A DNA stretch of 64,000 nucleotides from Eutreptiella sp. 'Long Island Sound 2002' (taxonomy: Eukaryota > Euglenozoa > Euglenophyceae > Eutreptiales > Eutreptiaceae): positions 133,972,442 through 134,036,441 of the forward strand of contig OZ038382.1 in NCBI GenBank assembly GCA_964036045.1, given 5' to 3'. Below the pieces are notes generated by a model that was given only the letters and a program-made list of their open reading frames with translations, was not told the DNA's origin and searched no databases. The position numbers were made by a program, and so were the translations under genes. Positions 41,635-52,023 of the stretch are shown in pieces (position 1 is the first letter of the stretch; every line of letters begins with the position of its first letter).

Positions 41635-41668
41635 AGAGGGATAGGGGGGCGGCTCCGAGGATGAGGAT

Positions 41669-42078
41669 TTGATTTTCTGGGTCACAGTTAAAATAGTTGA
41701 TGAGGTTTACAAGGCGGTCGTGGACAGGGGCGCCAGACTTTCCATCGTGGCCCGCAGGTTGCTAAAACAAACCAAGATCCTGAAAAACAAAACCGTGGCT
41801 ATGAGGGTAGGGGATGGGAGAACCATCCATTCCTTGGAGGGGGGGTCCATGTGACCGTATGTCCCGGCGAAGAGCAGGTGACCCAGCACTGCGAAGTGCT
41901 TGACACCACAGCCTTTGACATTATCATCGGCACAGATTTCCTGCGCCGTAACTTCCAGGTAAAAATGGTGTCTTTGCAACGTCCCTATGCCCTACACTGC
42001 GACTTCGGCAGTGGCCTTTTCTCTGTCCCTCTGGAGCTGTCAGGACCAAAAGAATCCGGTCTGCGCTTATCCAAATGA
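41669..42078 (+). pseudogene. Gypsy-2 aspartic protease
   Basis: Two consecutive frames show V-D-R-G-A-R-L-S-I-V (D-R-G-A where D-S-G-A is expected) and, after a one-base shift and stop near 41851, T-A-F-D-I-I-I-G-T-D-F-L-R-R-N, the classic second half of retropepsins. The changed active-site Ser and the frameshift imply inactivity. Codons beyond 42078 in another frame read N-Y-Q-L-V, stop, P-V-L-Q-N, presumably the start of the next pol segment. Confidence 0.7.
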
Positions 42079-42700
42079 AAACTATCAGTTGGTGTGACCC
42101 GTCTTGCAGAATGGACTGGCCGCCCCACAGGAAGACCGGAGAGGAGAAAAGCTTGTCAAGAGCCGAAACCGACCCTAGGCGCCTTTCGCAAAAGGTCGGT
42201 GAGAGTTGTGGAGAAAGCCGACCATTTGCGGTAGGAAGGAGGCAACATCAATGTCAACTGCAGCTACTACATACCCAGCAAAGTATACAGACATGGTTCA
42301 GCTTGGAGCCACCCCTCCCCCCAACTCACCCCCCACCGGAAGGTGGGAGATTTGCTATCCTCTGTAAAACGATCCAATCAGTGCTCTAGTCACCGCACCA
42401 CTCGGTATGTGTACCAGGATGGTCTGCGTGAAAGGAAGCATATTTATAGTCATCCCAAAAAACGGACCATTGCAGCCACGTACATACCAGACGTGCGATA
42501 GTGGTTTTGTTGGTCCGCATATGAGGCCTATTGCATGCAATGCACTTGTGACTGGAGTCTACAGCATACAGTGTACGCGCAACAACGCGCGTCAAAGCTC
42601 TGTGGGCCGCGCGGAGGGTTACTGCAGGGGAATGGCCACATAGGAGCCCCATGTTGATTGATGCGGCGCAACTCAACCCCAACCCCCCCCCCCGTGCCCA
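42079..42700 (+). other. Gypsy-2 pol spacer and left edge of insertion 1
   Basis: The first ~100 bp continue the pol-like reading frame in broken form. Somewhere between about 42160 and 42400 the sequence becomes unrelated DNA that lasts until 45117. I could not find a matching target duplication to fix the boundary. Confidence 0.35.
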
Positions 42701-43382
42701 CAAACCGGCAATGTTCAACTGCGGAACTAGGGGGGTTCTTGCATACGCTTTCCCCCCAAAATTCGACCGCGGAACCAGGGGTTGGTTCTTGCGCATGACC
42801 GAGGGCAGCCCCGTCCGAAGGAAAAAAAATTTTCCGCGGCGTTGCGTTGGGACATGTGCGCCCTCTCCGTTCCCACAGTTAACCACGTTGACAAATGAAC
42901 ATCGAGGGAGTGAATATCAGCTGACTGGGTGTGCCTTCCAACGTGCATGGGATGATCTAATGTTCCACTGGTTCGGATGTCTTCAACTTACTTTTGTTTG
43001 TTTCCTTTTTAGGGGCTGGTTGCTTCGAGGAAGGGGTTGGGAGCAGGGGAGAGGGGTTTAAGGGGTATGTGCGCTTGTGACTGACTAATAGGGTCCCCCC
43101 TGATGGGGGGACCCGTAGCAACACACATGAAGTGTTGTCTTGCACACCTAAATAGCTGTCCTACATCCACCAGAACCATGAAACACCCAATACCATGGTA
43201 AAAAAGGTTGTGCGAGAATTCGACTGCCGAACCAGGCGGCAGTTCTTGCGCAGGGTGGTTCCTAGGCACGGGGGGCCATGAGGCAACGGATACTGGGCTC
43301 GCATACGTCCCCGTGTCACAGGCGCATGGTCATCACCACATAGTTCAGTGTGTTTCCTTGCTGCACTGCAACGCAGACCAGT

Positions 43383-43785
43383 TCTGAACCACTCCAGGTG
43401 GCTGTTGACTGTGCTTTGGCCGTGGCCATCTGTACATTGAGGTCAGCTCGCACCCACCACCCTCCCACAGTGCCGGTTAGTCTCTAACCCTTGCTCTGCG
43501 GGTCTTGCTCTTGCTGCCCCTGTCTCGCTCTTGCTCTCTGGCACGTAAAGACGTGTCATGTTCGAGCTCAAAGGGGGCGCAAAGGCGTCCCGATGTTTCA
43601 CGATCAGACTATTCAGCTCAATGCTCCAATAGGTGCCTCGCTGTTCTGTTGCGCTGACCTGTTCAGTACCACTCCAAGCGGTGGGCGTTTGTGTGTTGGC
43701 TGCCCACACATCCAAGTCAGCTCGCACCCAGCAACCTTCCCACAGTGTCCGTTAGTGCCTAACTCTCGCTCTGCGGGTCTCCCCC
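43383..43785. repeat. direct repeat of ~125 bp, two copies 277 bp apart
   Basis: Copy 1 (about 43383-43507) and copy 2 (about 43660-43785) share ACCACTCCA, GTCAGCTCGCACCCA, TTCCCACAGTG, TTAGT and GCTCTGCGGGTCT in order. On the minus strand a GGTTGCTGGGTGCGAGCT block resembles a degenerate tRNA B box, so these may be SINE remnants. Confidence 0.65.
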
Positions 43786-43833
43786 CCCCCCTTCTCTCTT
43801 TCTCCCTCTCTGACCCTCCTCCCACTGCAACCC

Positions 43834-43943
<110 letters not shown>

Positions 43944-44052
43944 GCATAAAGGGGTTTTCGGGATGTTCGGTGGGTCTCTATCCCCCCCGGGGTTCGAACC
44001 CTCCTCCACAGGATAGATGAGGTGTGTTGTATCCACTGAGCTACGAAGAGTT
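43944..44052 (-). repeat. tRNA-derived SINE-like head with (GA)n tail
   Basis: On the minus strand TAGCTCAGTGG (44033-44043, pol III A box) and GGTTCGAACCC (about 43990-44000, B box) lie at tRNA-like spacing. The acceptor and anticodon stems do not pair, so it is not a functional tRNA gene. About 45 bp further on, the strand enters the (GA)n tract, which would serve as the 3' tail of a SINE. Pol III transcription is inferred. Confidence 0.6.
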
Positions 44053-44107
44053 GTTGTCTGCACTGTCGGTCTGACCTTTCCTGCTCCCCCCTGCAGGTTG
44101 TCCCTTG

Positions 44108-44752
44108 TCAGGCATATCGCCGTTCGCATGGCGGTGTGTTCAGCAGCGTGTAGGGGAACCGCACAGCGTCTCCGGATACCGGGTCCGCCTGCCTGAAGAG
44201 CATTCTCCGGAACAGCCTTAAGAGGTCAGCTCGGCCTGTCAGCCACACGTGCATGCAGTCTCCATTTCTGCTCACCAAGGAGGGCACCGCTCTGTGTCCC
44301 TCTGCCGTCCGACAGTGGAGGATCGCCTCCCACTGGAACGGGTGCCACTTGCCTGCACTTTTGGGTCGCCACTGGACCTGCATGTTCGTCAGAGCCCGAG
44401 TCTTTAGGGTCCAGCTGATTTGGACCATCACCGAGTAGAGTTCTTGGGTGCTCATCAGCAATGGCTCTCCATGATCATCCACAATTTCACAGTGCATCCT
44501 GGTGCTGTGTGGTTGGTCCAGTCATGGCCAGATCTGTTGATTGCGGGCCCAGGCCATAGTGGTCAGCTCGGCATTGACAGCTCTCAACCCTTCATCCGCT
44601 ATGGCGTCTAGCTGGCTCAATGCTTGCACCTTGAACCGCTGGCGTTCTTGTTGAGGCTTGACCTTCTTCGGGGCTGGCTGAATTTGTGTGTAGGGGCCAT
44701 GTCGATGCTGATGTGGTCCCTGCTTCTTCCATGGCCTTCCCAGCGGCATCAC
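44108..44752 (-). pseudogene. hypothetical protein with one in-frame stop
   Basis: Two minus-strand frames (44752-44522 and 44497-44108) are in the same phase, separated only by a TGA at 44522-44524. Together they give about 215 residues: a Lys/Gln-rich basic N-terminal part, a helix (Q-L-D-A-I-A-D-E-G-L-R-A-V-N-A-E-L), and a globular C-terminal part (L-Y-S-V-M-V-Q-I-S-W-T-L-K, F-Q-W-E-A-I-L-H-C-R-T-A-E-G). I do not recognise it. It may be an ORF1-type protein of a retroposon or a captured gene. Confidence 0.4.
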
Positions 44753-45117
44753 GCCAGGGAGCTCTTCCGCGACAGGACGCGGGGTTTGTGGCTGAGTTCA
44801 GCCGTTGCCGTTGCCACATCTTTGCCACACTTTTGTGCTGATGTACGTCGCGACAGGACGCGGTTCTTGTGTCAAAATGCTCATGCGTCAGAACGCAGGT
44901 TTTCGGCATGCAGGCATTTGTGGGCTTGAAACCTGTGAAAATTCCGCATCAGAATGCTGGGGTCACAGGCTCTGCTGTTAACGACCTTGTCCTGGGTTCC
45001 TGCTTTTCTTGAGCTTTCGCTTCTTTCGCTGTCGCCTGATGTCGCTCACATCCGTGCTGAAGGACACTATTTCAGCTGCAGACATTTCTTCCACCAATCC
45101 GCCACGTGCATGTACCC

Positions 45118-45448
45118 TACCCCTTTTTCTTCACTACAATGAAGTTCAGGTGGAATTGATCGCGAGTAAGGAGCAGCATATGGTGCAGCTCTACTGTTCG
45201 CGAGATCTCAATAATGCCTATGGCTTCTATCGGAGATTGATGGGGTTGTGCTATGTCAACACCCCATCCTCCCAACTCTCTAAGGTGTTGACTAAAATCG
45301 CCCTTGAAGGAGCGAGAGTGGTGGTGTGCACTCCTGACAGGGGTACCACAGGGGAACACGCCTATTGGAGGCTCTTGTTGCACCGTACTAAAATGGGATG
45401 AACTGAACTCCCGGAAGGCCCAATCTAAGTTCCTGAGGACTCCCAGGA
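45118..45448 (+). pseudogene. Gypsy-2 methyltransferase-like block
   Basis: The frame reads V-Q-V-E-L-I-A-S-K-E-Q-H, C-S-R-D-L-N-N-A-Y-G-F-Y, then L-C-Y-V-N-T-P-S-S-Q-L-S-K-V-L and A-R-V-V-V-C-T-P-D-R-G, occupying the same position between protease and RT as the N-P-P-F block of Gypsy-1. N-T-P-S here looks like a mutated N-P-P-F. After a stop the next codons give T-E-L-P-E-G-P-I and V-P-E-D-S-Q, which join E-T-M-P-A-P-D-W-G at 47159 across the 45449-47154 insertion. Confidence 0.6.
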
Positions 45449-47154
45449 CTTAGGCGGCTCACGTTGCATGGTAGAAAACGACAGAAAGTGCCCAAAATAC
45501 AGGGTCTCAAAAAACTTCAAAAGAACCATTCTTTGGCTTGCAAAAAATCAAGCCGTTTTTGAAACACCAAAGGAACTCTTATGTAAGGAATTTTGGCCTT
45601 TTCTTGGTCCTCATGGGTCGAAAAAAAAATTTTTTGGGGCAATGGACTGTTCCTTGCGCGAGGCCTCGCGCAAAGAGCAGTCCATTGCCCCTCCAAAGTC
45701 AGGTAATGATGGTAGAATTGAGGAATCAAGCAGGCGCCTACACTGGAGTGACATTACAGGCACCCTTGACTTGATCACATTGTACAATATGTTTACGCGG
45801 GCGGACATTCAGCGTTTCAAACAAGCCTTGCAAATCTAATTGATGACTCAAGAAATCATTTCCAATGTTGTTGCATTCCTAACAAAAGGAGCACATACGT
45901 TGGAGGTGTTGCACAGGGTGCATCCTTCAGCATTGCTCATGATGCACACCTACCACAAGTTATGGGGAGTGTCAAGCAAAGAAAAGAGTATCACTGGTAA
46001 CACATGAAGCATGTCCAGTCAACAGATGACGCTGAGCTGGACAGGAACCCCCATTTAAGCCTGGGCTGAAGAACAACTTGATCCCTCCGTTGTTGACTAT
46101 AGATGAAAGTAAAATGTGCAAAGAAAATATGAATTTGTCATGTGTGGCACTTTTTTGAGCGTTGGTTTGGGCCAAAAAAACTGATTTTTTGGAGAGTAAA
46201 ATGCAATGTAGTGCAAACAACACCAATTATCAAGATGATGTTCGATACCCAGAGAAAGAAGATGCCCTCGGGGAAGCAGTCTGCCAAGCGCAGGGGCTGA
46301 CCAAGCCCAAAAAGAGTTTTTCTCCCTCCGGGGGGGGCAAGCTTCTGGTAAGTTTCAATGACTCAACGACAATTTAGGTACTCGTTGCTTCAGTGAAGGT
46401 TGTGCACAAGCGCTATCAGATGAGAACCCATTACAGTGGTACAAAGAATATATTTTCTGGGCCTGTTTTTGCGCGAGGCCTCGCGCAATGAGGACTGCAA
46501 TGCAGTCCCGGAACTTGAACACCACAACCTATACCTCTTCGTTCAGGCAGTGCAAATCAAAATCAAACTGTGGGGTGGGTAGTAAGACCACTGGACCCCG
46601 AAGCCGTCTTTCCAAAGGAAAATGAATCGGGTGAGGTTTTTGGTTTAGTAAGTTATGCGCGAGGCCTCGCGCATGGGGCAGCCCTTGAACCACATGTTGC
46701 ATATGCTTTGCATTGATATTTAATCCACCATGCTTCTGTTTAAATGATCCTTGTTCTTGATTGCGCGAGGCCTCGCACATAGAATTCGATCAATAAATCA
46801 TTTTTCCAGGTATGCAATGAACATGCAGAACAGAAAATGATGTTGCAATCATGTTTTCTGCAGACCATGTTCATCCAAAAAACAAGGGGAACGCAAAATG
46901 TATTTATTGGCCAATTTCAGCTAAAAGCACATCATTTTCCACTGAAATCATAAGATTTATTTATTTTTTTATTGTTTTTTTTTGTTTTCGGCTGTCTGAA
47001 AAAAGGCAAAAATGGTACAAATGGTAAGAAAGATACTTTCTTTGGACTAATATTCTGTTTTAAAAAAACAGAGCCTGTGAAAAACTATTTTTTTGCATGG
47101 TCCAAATTGAGTGCATTTGGTGTGATTTTGACCATGCAACTTGAGCCGCCTAAG
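45449..47154. mobile_element. TIR element with GAGGCCTC palindromes (insertion 2)
   Basis: Both ends read CTTAGGCGGCTCA followed by [CA]GTTGCATGGT (24-bp terminal inverted repeats with one mismatch), and CAGGA is duplicated at 45444-45448 and 47155-47159. Removing the element and one CAGGA restores the Gypsy-2 frame (E-D-S-Q-E-T-M-P). The 1,706-bp interior has only short ORFs (124 residues at 45468-45839, without a domain), so it is non-autonomous. Four palindromes GCGCGAGGCCTCGCGC lie inside. The superfamily is unknown. Confidence 0.85.
45636..46778. repeat. four copies of a 16-bp palindrome
   Basis: GCGCGAGGCCTCGCGC occurs at 45656-45671, 46471-46486 and 46657-46672, and with one change at 46763-46778. 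The first is the centre of a ~56-bp near-perfect palindrome (45636-45691) with GGGGCAATGGACTG arms. Spacing is irregular and all copies lie inside the TIR element. Confidence 0.9.
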
Positions 47155-47401
47155 CAGGAGACCATGCCCGCCCCTGACTGGGGAAGCCTCTTGTCCATCG
47201 TAGGTGGCTCTCTAAACCCCGTACCGGTGAGTGACATTGACCAGGTAGTACTTGGAGTACTTGGAGTACAAGGAGTTGATGGCCAAAAACCGAGGTCTTA
47301 CCCTCCTGGTTCTTAAGAAACGATCCCAGTACTCTTCGGTCACCACTACGAGTGGTGAGTGCTCCCATGACCAGGAGACTCCAGTGGTCTCTACTTCTTT
47401 G
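47155..47401 (+). pseudogene. Gypsy-2 pol spacer fragment
   Basis: The frame gives E-T-M-P-A-P-D-W-G-S-L-L-S-I-V, P-V-P-V-S-D-I-D-Q-V-V-L and, after a frame change around a duplicated GGAGTACTT, E-L-M-A-K-N-R-G-L-T-L-L and S-V-T-T-T-S-G-E-C-S. It lies between the methyltransferase-like block and RT and ends at the TTG target duplicate (47399-47401) of the next insertion. Confidence 0.65.
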
Positions 47402-48111
47402 GGACCCGTCTTTTTTTCAAATCGTAAAGCTGTAGCTTCAGAGGGGGGGGGGGGGGGGTGGGGCCGGCTTCACAGCTGGAGAAAATTGTGCAATGCCAAA
47501 TTTGGACCTGATTTGGCGGATTTGGGGCCTGTGGTGGCGGCGCGCTCCCTGCCTTCGGCGGCGCGCTCACAGCAGGCCAGCCCATCGACGGCCTTAACAA
47601 CGATGCTAATAGTGTTAGTTCTATCCAATTGCCAATTAGGACACGATTCGGAAACAAGGGTGACTCCGGTGGATGATAGAAGGCCCGGAGTTAAGGATCT
47701 GGCTAAACCCTGGTGTGGTGCCTCAGCCCACACCGGCTGTCCCCCTTGGGTGCATCAATGCACTTGGGAGGGGACTGGTACACGTTAATGGGCGCATTTG
47801 CTTCGGCTTTTGCCACGCCTACGTGTATGGGGGATCACAAGTCCCTTGAAGCCGGAGGAGCCCGAGTGGAAGATGAGTGGACTAGGACGCAACTGAGGTA
47901 GGCGCATCGTTGTTAAGGTACGAATGGGTGGATGCTCTGCAACATGACTCATGCGAGTGCCACAATTGTACGATTCTGCCTCAAATGCCTTGCTGAATTC
48001 TGAGCTGCAATAGCATTCACCATGTGAGTGCCACACAATGCACAATTGTCTCAAGTTGCAGGATTTGTCTTGATTTGTTTTGAAGTGCACTGGTGTTGAT
48101 TCCGTATATGA

Positions 48112-48520
48112 ATGCACAGCCTTGCTTTGATTTTGGTTGTAGACTTCGTAGAAGCCTTCCACTCTGCCTTGTGTTTTTGTTGGATTCCGATTTGCGTTGC
48201 ATTGCTATGGCATCTAAAATCGGCGACGTCAGCCGTGCGACCCGGGCCTCCCTACTGCGCGCGAACGGTGTTTATTGATTGTAGGAAGGTGCGCCTTTGC
48301 TTCACTTTTGTTTGTAGAGGTCGTAGGAGCCTCGCACAAGGAGTGGTTTTTTTCCTGTGTACTAGTGAGCAGATGATACAATTAGATTTGCAGTGCATGT
48401 CAAAACGGCGACGTCAACAAAGTGCGCTAGTGGCTTTTAATGTGGTCCAACGTTGTTCATTTGTTGTACGAAGGCACGCCCCTGCTTTAGTTTTGGTTGT
48501 AGAGGTGCCGAGAGCCTTGC
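48112..48520. repeat. ~180-bp tandem array, three diverged units
   Basis: Landmarks TTTTGGTTGTAGA[CG] and a following GTAG[AG]AGCC or GAGAGCC block recur at about 48131, 48306 and 48491 (periods 176 and 184), with intervening AAA[TA]CGGCGACGTCA in the first two units. The array lies upstream of the chromodomain frame. Confidence 0.6.
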
Positions 48521-48681
48521 GCTATGAGTTGTTTCACATTTCCACACAAATCCATGGTCCGACAGCCTTTTTGCCTTTTGCCACATATGGACAAGTTCAT
48601 CGTGAGAACCAAGGTAACCAAGCCACCCCGGCCTTTACCTTTGCTCGCTTCGGGGGCCCTTCAACTTCGCAAGAATTTTGA

Positions 48682-49206
48682 CTCTTTGGTTCCTATCCCC
48701 AAGGTGCATCCCAAGTTCTTGCCCCAAAAAACGAGCTCACCAAAATATTCGGAGGCTCCCAAAAGCCCCCGCCCAAAAGGGCCAAAAGGGCCAAAGCCTA
48801 CCGGGGAGTAGATAAGGTTGTCCCTCACAAGCGCCGCGGGGAAGAAGAGAGTGAAGGGGAGGACGAGGCAGAGGTAGAGGCCATTGTTGGGAAAGCGATG
48901 CGGGATGGGGTGGTGCATTATGTAGTTCGGTGGAAAGGGTATGGGGAGGGGGATGACACAGAGGAGCCCGCAGAGTCATTGCGCCATTGTCAGGAGTTGG
49001 TAGATGCATATGAGAGAGAAAATGGTGATGAGACCATGTATGAGCCTGAAAGGATCATCAAATCAGTAAAAAGGCGCGGGAAGGTGCATTATCAAGTGCG
49101 CTGGAAGGGGTTTGGGGCAGAGAGCGACACCGTCGAACCGGAGGGTAACCTGCCGCCGTGGCTTCTTGAGCAGTTCAGGTGTGATTCAGGTGTCGTTGAC
49201 ATTTAG
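48682..49206 (+). CDS. protein with two tandem chromodomains
   Basis: The frame is open from 48682 (after a TGA at 48679) to the stop at 49206, about 174 residues. A basic linker (P-P-P-K-R-A-K-R-A-K-A) and an acidic stretch (E-E-E-S-E-G-E-D-E-A-E-V-E) precede chromodomain 1 (V-V-H-Y-V-V-R-W-K-G-Y-G, T-E-E-P-A-E-S-L) and chromodomain 2 (I-I-K-S-V-K-R-R, V-H-Y-Q-V-R-W-K-G-F-G, T-V-E-P-E-G-N-L). Chromodomains bind methylated histone tails. The upstream frame 48112-48681 is in the same phase and separated only by the TGA, so the gene may be longer with a mutated codon or an intron. The true start is uncertain; ATG at 48898 is the first Met in the open frame. Confidence 0.7.
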   Translation, partial: LFGSYPQGASQVLAPKNELTKIFGGSQKPPPKRAKRAKAYRGVDKVVPHKRRGEEESEGEDEAEVEAIVGKAMRDGVVHYVVRWKGYGEGDDTEEPAESLRHCQELVDAYERENGDETMYEPERIIKSVKRRGKVHYQVRWKGFGAESDTVEPEGNLPPWLLEQFRCDSGVVDI

Positions 49207-49494
49207 ATAACTCCATTGGATGTCTACTGTTGTTTCCAGTCGTTGAGGTGACTCCGACGCAAATGATCAATGAGGTCACACTTTGGTGTCCATTAATGCT
49301 TCAATTGCTTGTGTTTTGTTTGTGGGTTCCAAAAGGGAGGGCGTTTTCATGTGCAACACTGGTTAGTAAAGGAATACGCAAAGCTGGTAGGCAACCACTT
49401 GCAGATTTGGTCGGGCAGCTTCACCGGGAGGGGGGGGGGGGGGGTCTTGGCCTTCTGAAGCTACAGCTTCAGGTTTTGAAAAAAAGACGGGTCC

Positions 49495-49620
49495 TTGGCT
49501 GATGCTGCTGACCACCTAAGTGAGATGACCAGTGCTACATCAGCGGTGGACCTTACACTGAAGCACAATGCCTTCCTGGCGCAGTTGCTACCCTACGTAG
49601 TGGAAATTGCACACCACTCG
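49495..49620 (+). pseudogene. Gypsy-2 pol spacer fragment, continued
   Basis: The frame gives L-A-D-A-A-D-H-L-S-E-M-T-S-A, then V-D-L-T-L-K-H-N-A-F-L-A-Q-L-L, directly continuing the fragment that ends at 47401. It is lost at about 49620, where the TTCAACCGG-rich element begins. Confidence 0.65.
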
Positions 49621-49735
49621 TTTGGTGGTTCAACTGGCGGTTGAACCAGGTTTACCACGTTTTTGAGTAAAAGGTGGCGGTTGAGCCAGTTGAACCACCG
49701 GTTGAACCGGTTGGACCACAGGCTGGCACTGGCAG
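49621..49735. repeat. TTCAACCGG-type repeats, left cluster
   Basis: GGTTCAACTGGCGGTTGAACC, GGTTGAGCCAGTTGAACC and ACCGGTTGAACCGGTTGGACC follow one another. They are imperfect palindromes built on the 9-mer CGGTTGAAC. Confidence 0.8.
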
Positions 49736-49838
49736 CGGCGCGCGCGCTGCAGCGCGCGGCAGCGATGGTCAATTAAAATTGATGTTGCTTAGTAGAATTA
49801 CAGCAGTGGGGTATTTGTTATTAGTGTTGTGAACCACA

Positions 49839-50165
49839 ATGTCTAGTACCAATGATGTTGCAAATCTTCTGGTGGCAAAATATGGTGTATTGACACAACC
49901 GTGTGCCAAGGACGCACTAGTGGTCCTATTCACGAGCAAACAACATGGCATGGCTTTGTGGGACCGCATTATTGCCCCGGTAAGCTCATCACGACACATG
50001 GCCAAACGACGTCACGATGGCCAAGCAAAGGTATTCACCGGGCAAGAAGCTGTGAGTCTTATTCTTGACCTCAACATTGTAAAAAAAACGAAGGTGGCGC
50101 CACTCTTGCCATCGTTGAAACATAGTTCAACCGCCTTCACTTCAGCGGTTGAACGCGTTGTGTAG
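49839..50165 (+). pseudogene. transposase-like protein, N-terminal part (copy 2)
   Basis: The 108-residue frame starts at an ATG at 49839 and includes G-Q-E-A-V-S-L-I-L-D-L-N-I, matching E-E-A-V-T-L-L-L-D-L-G-I of copy 1, and ends in a stop after a further ~30 residues that include a TTCAACCG-derived stretch. Sequence to 50470 is broken protein-like material (for example 50196-50405). Because the TTCAACCG motif sits at its end, an intron or insertion may follow. Confidence 0.45.
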
Positions 50166-50473
50166 AACCTCGCGGACTATTCGAGCTATAGTCTCTTGTA
50201 TCGTTCCATATTGCCCCAGTCTTCAAGGTTGGTGTCATATGATGGTCATGGATGGTGCTTACATGCAATGCACAGCTCGAAACCGCACTTTTCAAACTTG
50301 AATGTCGAACGTGTGAATGTTGAACATCGCGCGGCCGTACCGGTTGCACCTATCTCAACCGCTTTGACTATGCACATAGGTACCGCAGGCTCATTGAGTG
50401 GTTAAACGCCAAAAGAGGTCTTGGACGTCGCCTCATACATCCAACTTGGCATCATTGCTTTCCATCTAGCGAG

Positions 50474-51116
50474 GTGATGGAGAAGGCATGGCAACAATTG
50501 GCGTCTAAGCGAAAATTAACGCCAACTAAGGCACACGGCACCATTGCCGTACGCTGGGATTTGGATAACTTTTTTTCCTACATTTCTACCAAGTTGGTGT
50601 GCTCAACGAAGTTATTTTTCCCGAACCTATATATGTTCTTGTTTTTCGGGGTGACGGCTTTCCATGTGGTTCACGCTCATGGGTGCAAACCACAATCACG
50701 TTTGCGAACCACATGGCAAAAGCGCGCACAGCTGGGTACATATGGACTCTCGATCTTGCCCTCCGCAAAGAGAGTGATTGTGATGTACTAGGTGCTTCCC
50801 CTCACGCCCGTTGAGCAAGATTGAGAAAATCATCGATACGGGCTATATTGTATTGCGCACGTACTACGTTCGTGCGCGTGTTATAATAGGAGGTGATTCC
50901 CACTGGCTACGCCATTTATTGGGTTTGAGCACCGATTTTGGTGTGGGTATTGTGTACTCGTTTGCCACATGGTGCTGTGAGCTCCAAAAATGGTGTGACA
51001 CGGACGTTCCACGTACTAAGAAGGCCGAAGAAAAAAAAGCAACGTTTGTACACACGTGGTGCAAGTGCCTCGGCTGCCCACTGTTGCACCAAGGAGCCAC
51101 TTTTGCACCTCGATGA
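50474..51116 (+). pseudogene. transposase-like protein, GDG core part (copy 2)
   Basis: Frames 50474-50620, 50599-50814 and 50811-51116 follow one another with single-base changes. They give V-R-W-D-L-D-N-F-F-S-Y-I, then F-R-G-D-G-F-P-C-G-S-R-S-W-V-Q-T-T-I, then N-H-x3-A-R-x-A-x2-I-W-x-L-x-L-A, then after the frame change V-I-I-G-G-D-S-H-W-L-R-H-L-L-G-L and a Cys-rich stretch (W-C-C-E-L-Q-K-W-C, W-C-K-C-L-G-C-P). The GDG block is 19/37 identical to copy 1. G-D-G and G-G-D-S are candidate catalytic aspartates (inference by analogy with DDE transposases). Confidence 0.55.
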
Positions 51117-51239
51117 CGGTGATCATTTGTTGCGATGTGCGTGTTGCATTTACTTATTGAGGTGGGGAAGTATATTACGAAGTTTGTTCGTGTGCATGCA
51201 ACACGCGTAACCCCGCACCAAAGGAACAAGGCATAAGAG

Positions 51240-51806
51240 GTGCTCAATAAGGCTAAAACCAACATAGCATGGAAAGGCAGGAGCCAATCAGATGGTGAGG
51301 AGGGGTGGCATTTGCTTACAAATTGGAGTGTGATCGCAAAAGTAGTGAAACTTCCATCACAAGCGCGCGCCGTCGTTGAGCAAATGTCTGTCATACTAAC
51401 CCATATGTACCGCTGCGAATTCCACCCTGAAGTGTTGAAATACGCTGCTGTTGCCAAGCGTTTTCAACTTATCATATGCCCTACCGTAAGGTCCCCATAT
51501 TTACTTTCCCTTCGCACAGATGCCAAAAGGGTGTTCACTAGTATATGCCCATGGGGTGCCGCAGTTTTTTGCGGTGATATTGTCGAGACCATCAATTACA
51601 TCCATAAGGATAGCTTCCTCCGGAAGAGTGCCCGTGGGGGTGGTGGCAAGGATGTACATGGGAATCACGAACGCCTCCTCAACCACGCTCATGAGCGAGG
51701 CTTCCTTTATGAAGAACTCCCGCGTTGGGACGGACGGCCAAACAAGGATGGTGCGATCAACGTCCAACAATTAGCGGATGGCGTACAATCAGAGTCAGAG
51801 GTGTGA
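51240..51806 (+). pseudogene. transposase-like protein, C-terminal part (copy 2)
   Basis: The 188-residue frame carries S-P-Y-L-L-S-L followed by C-x-D-x2-E-T-x-N-x3-K-D-x2-L-R-x3-R-G-G at residues 111-134 (51570-51641), then 54 residues to the stop, exactly as in copy 1 (3364-4089). The C-terminal tail includes H-A-H-E-R-G-F-L-Y-E-E-L-P. It continues the protein of 50474-51116 after a break near 51117-51240. The start is arbitrary within the longer gene. Confidence 0.55.
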
Positions 51807-52023
51807 ACAAATGCTACAATGGTTTGTCTTCTGCGTGTCGTGTGACTCCTTTGCCTTGAATTTTTGCCGTGCAATGGTTAGGTGGTCCGTAACAACTTTC
51901 ATCGTGGAGTTCAAAAGTAGGTTCAAGCGCTGAAACACATGGAAAGCACGAGGTTGCCCCAGTTGCCTAGTGTGTTGCAACCGGTTGAACCACTTCTACG
52001 CTCCGCCTTGTGTCCGTTTAGTA

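Larger units (their letters stand above)
47402..49494 (+). mobile_element. TIR element carrying a double-chromodomain ORF (insertion 3)
   Basis: The left end GGACCCGTCTTTTTTTCAAA and its reverse complement at the right end agree over 20 bp, and similarity continues (CTGTAGCTTCAGA next to a poly-G run on each side). TTG is duplicated at 47399-47401 and 49495-49497. Excision restores S-T-S-L-A-D-A-A-D-H-L in Gypsy-2. A 3-bp duplication and GG-starting ends recall PIF/Harbinger-type elements, but no transposase is seen; the only substantial gene is the chromodomain ORF. Confidence 0.85.

Noticed and set aside
43985-44052. functional tRNA gene
   Set aside because: A and B boxes are present, but the acceptor, D and anticodon stems do not pair and there is no clear anticodon loop, so it is treated as a SINE-type head.
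45468-45839. 124-residue ORF inside the 45449-47154 element as a transposase
   Set aside because: It spans the 56-bp palindrome, has no catalytic motif and is too short.
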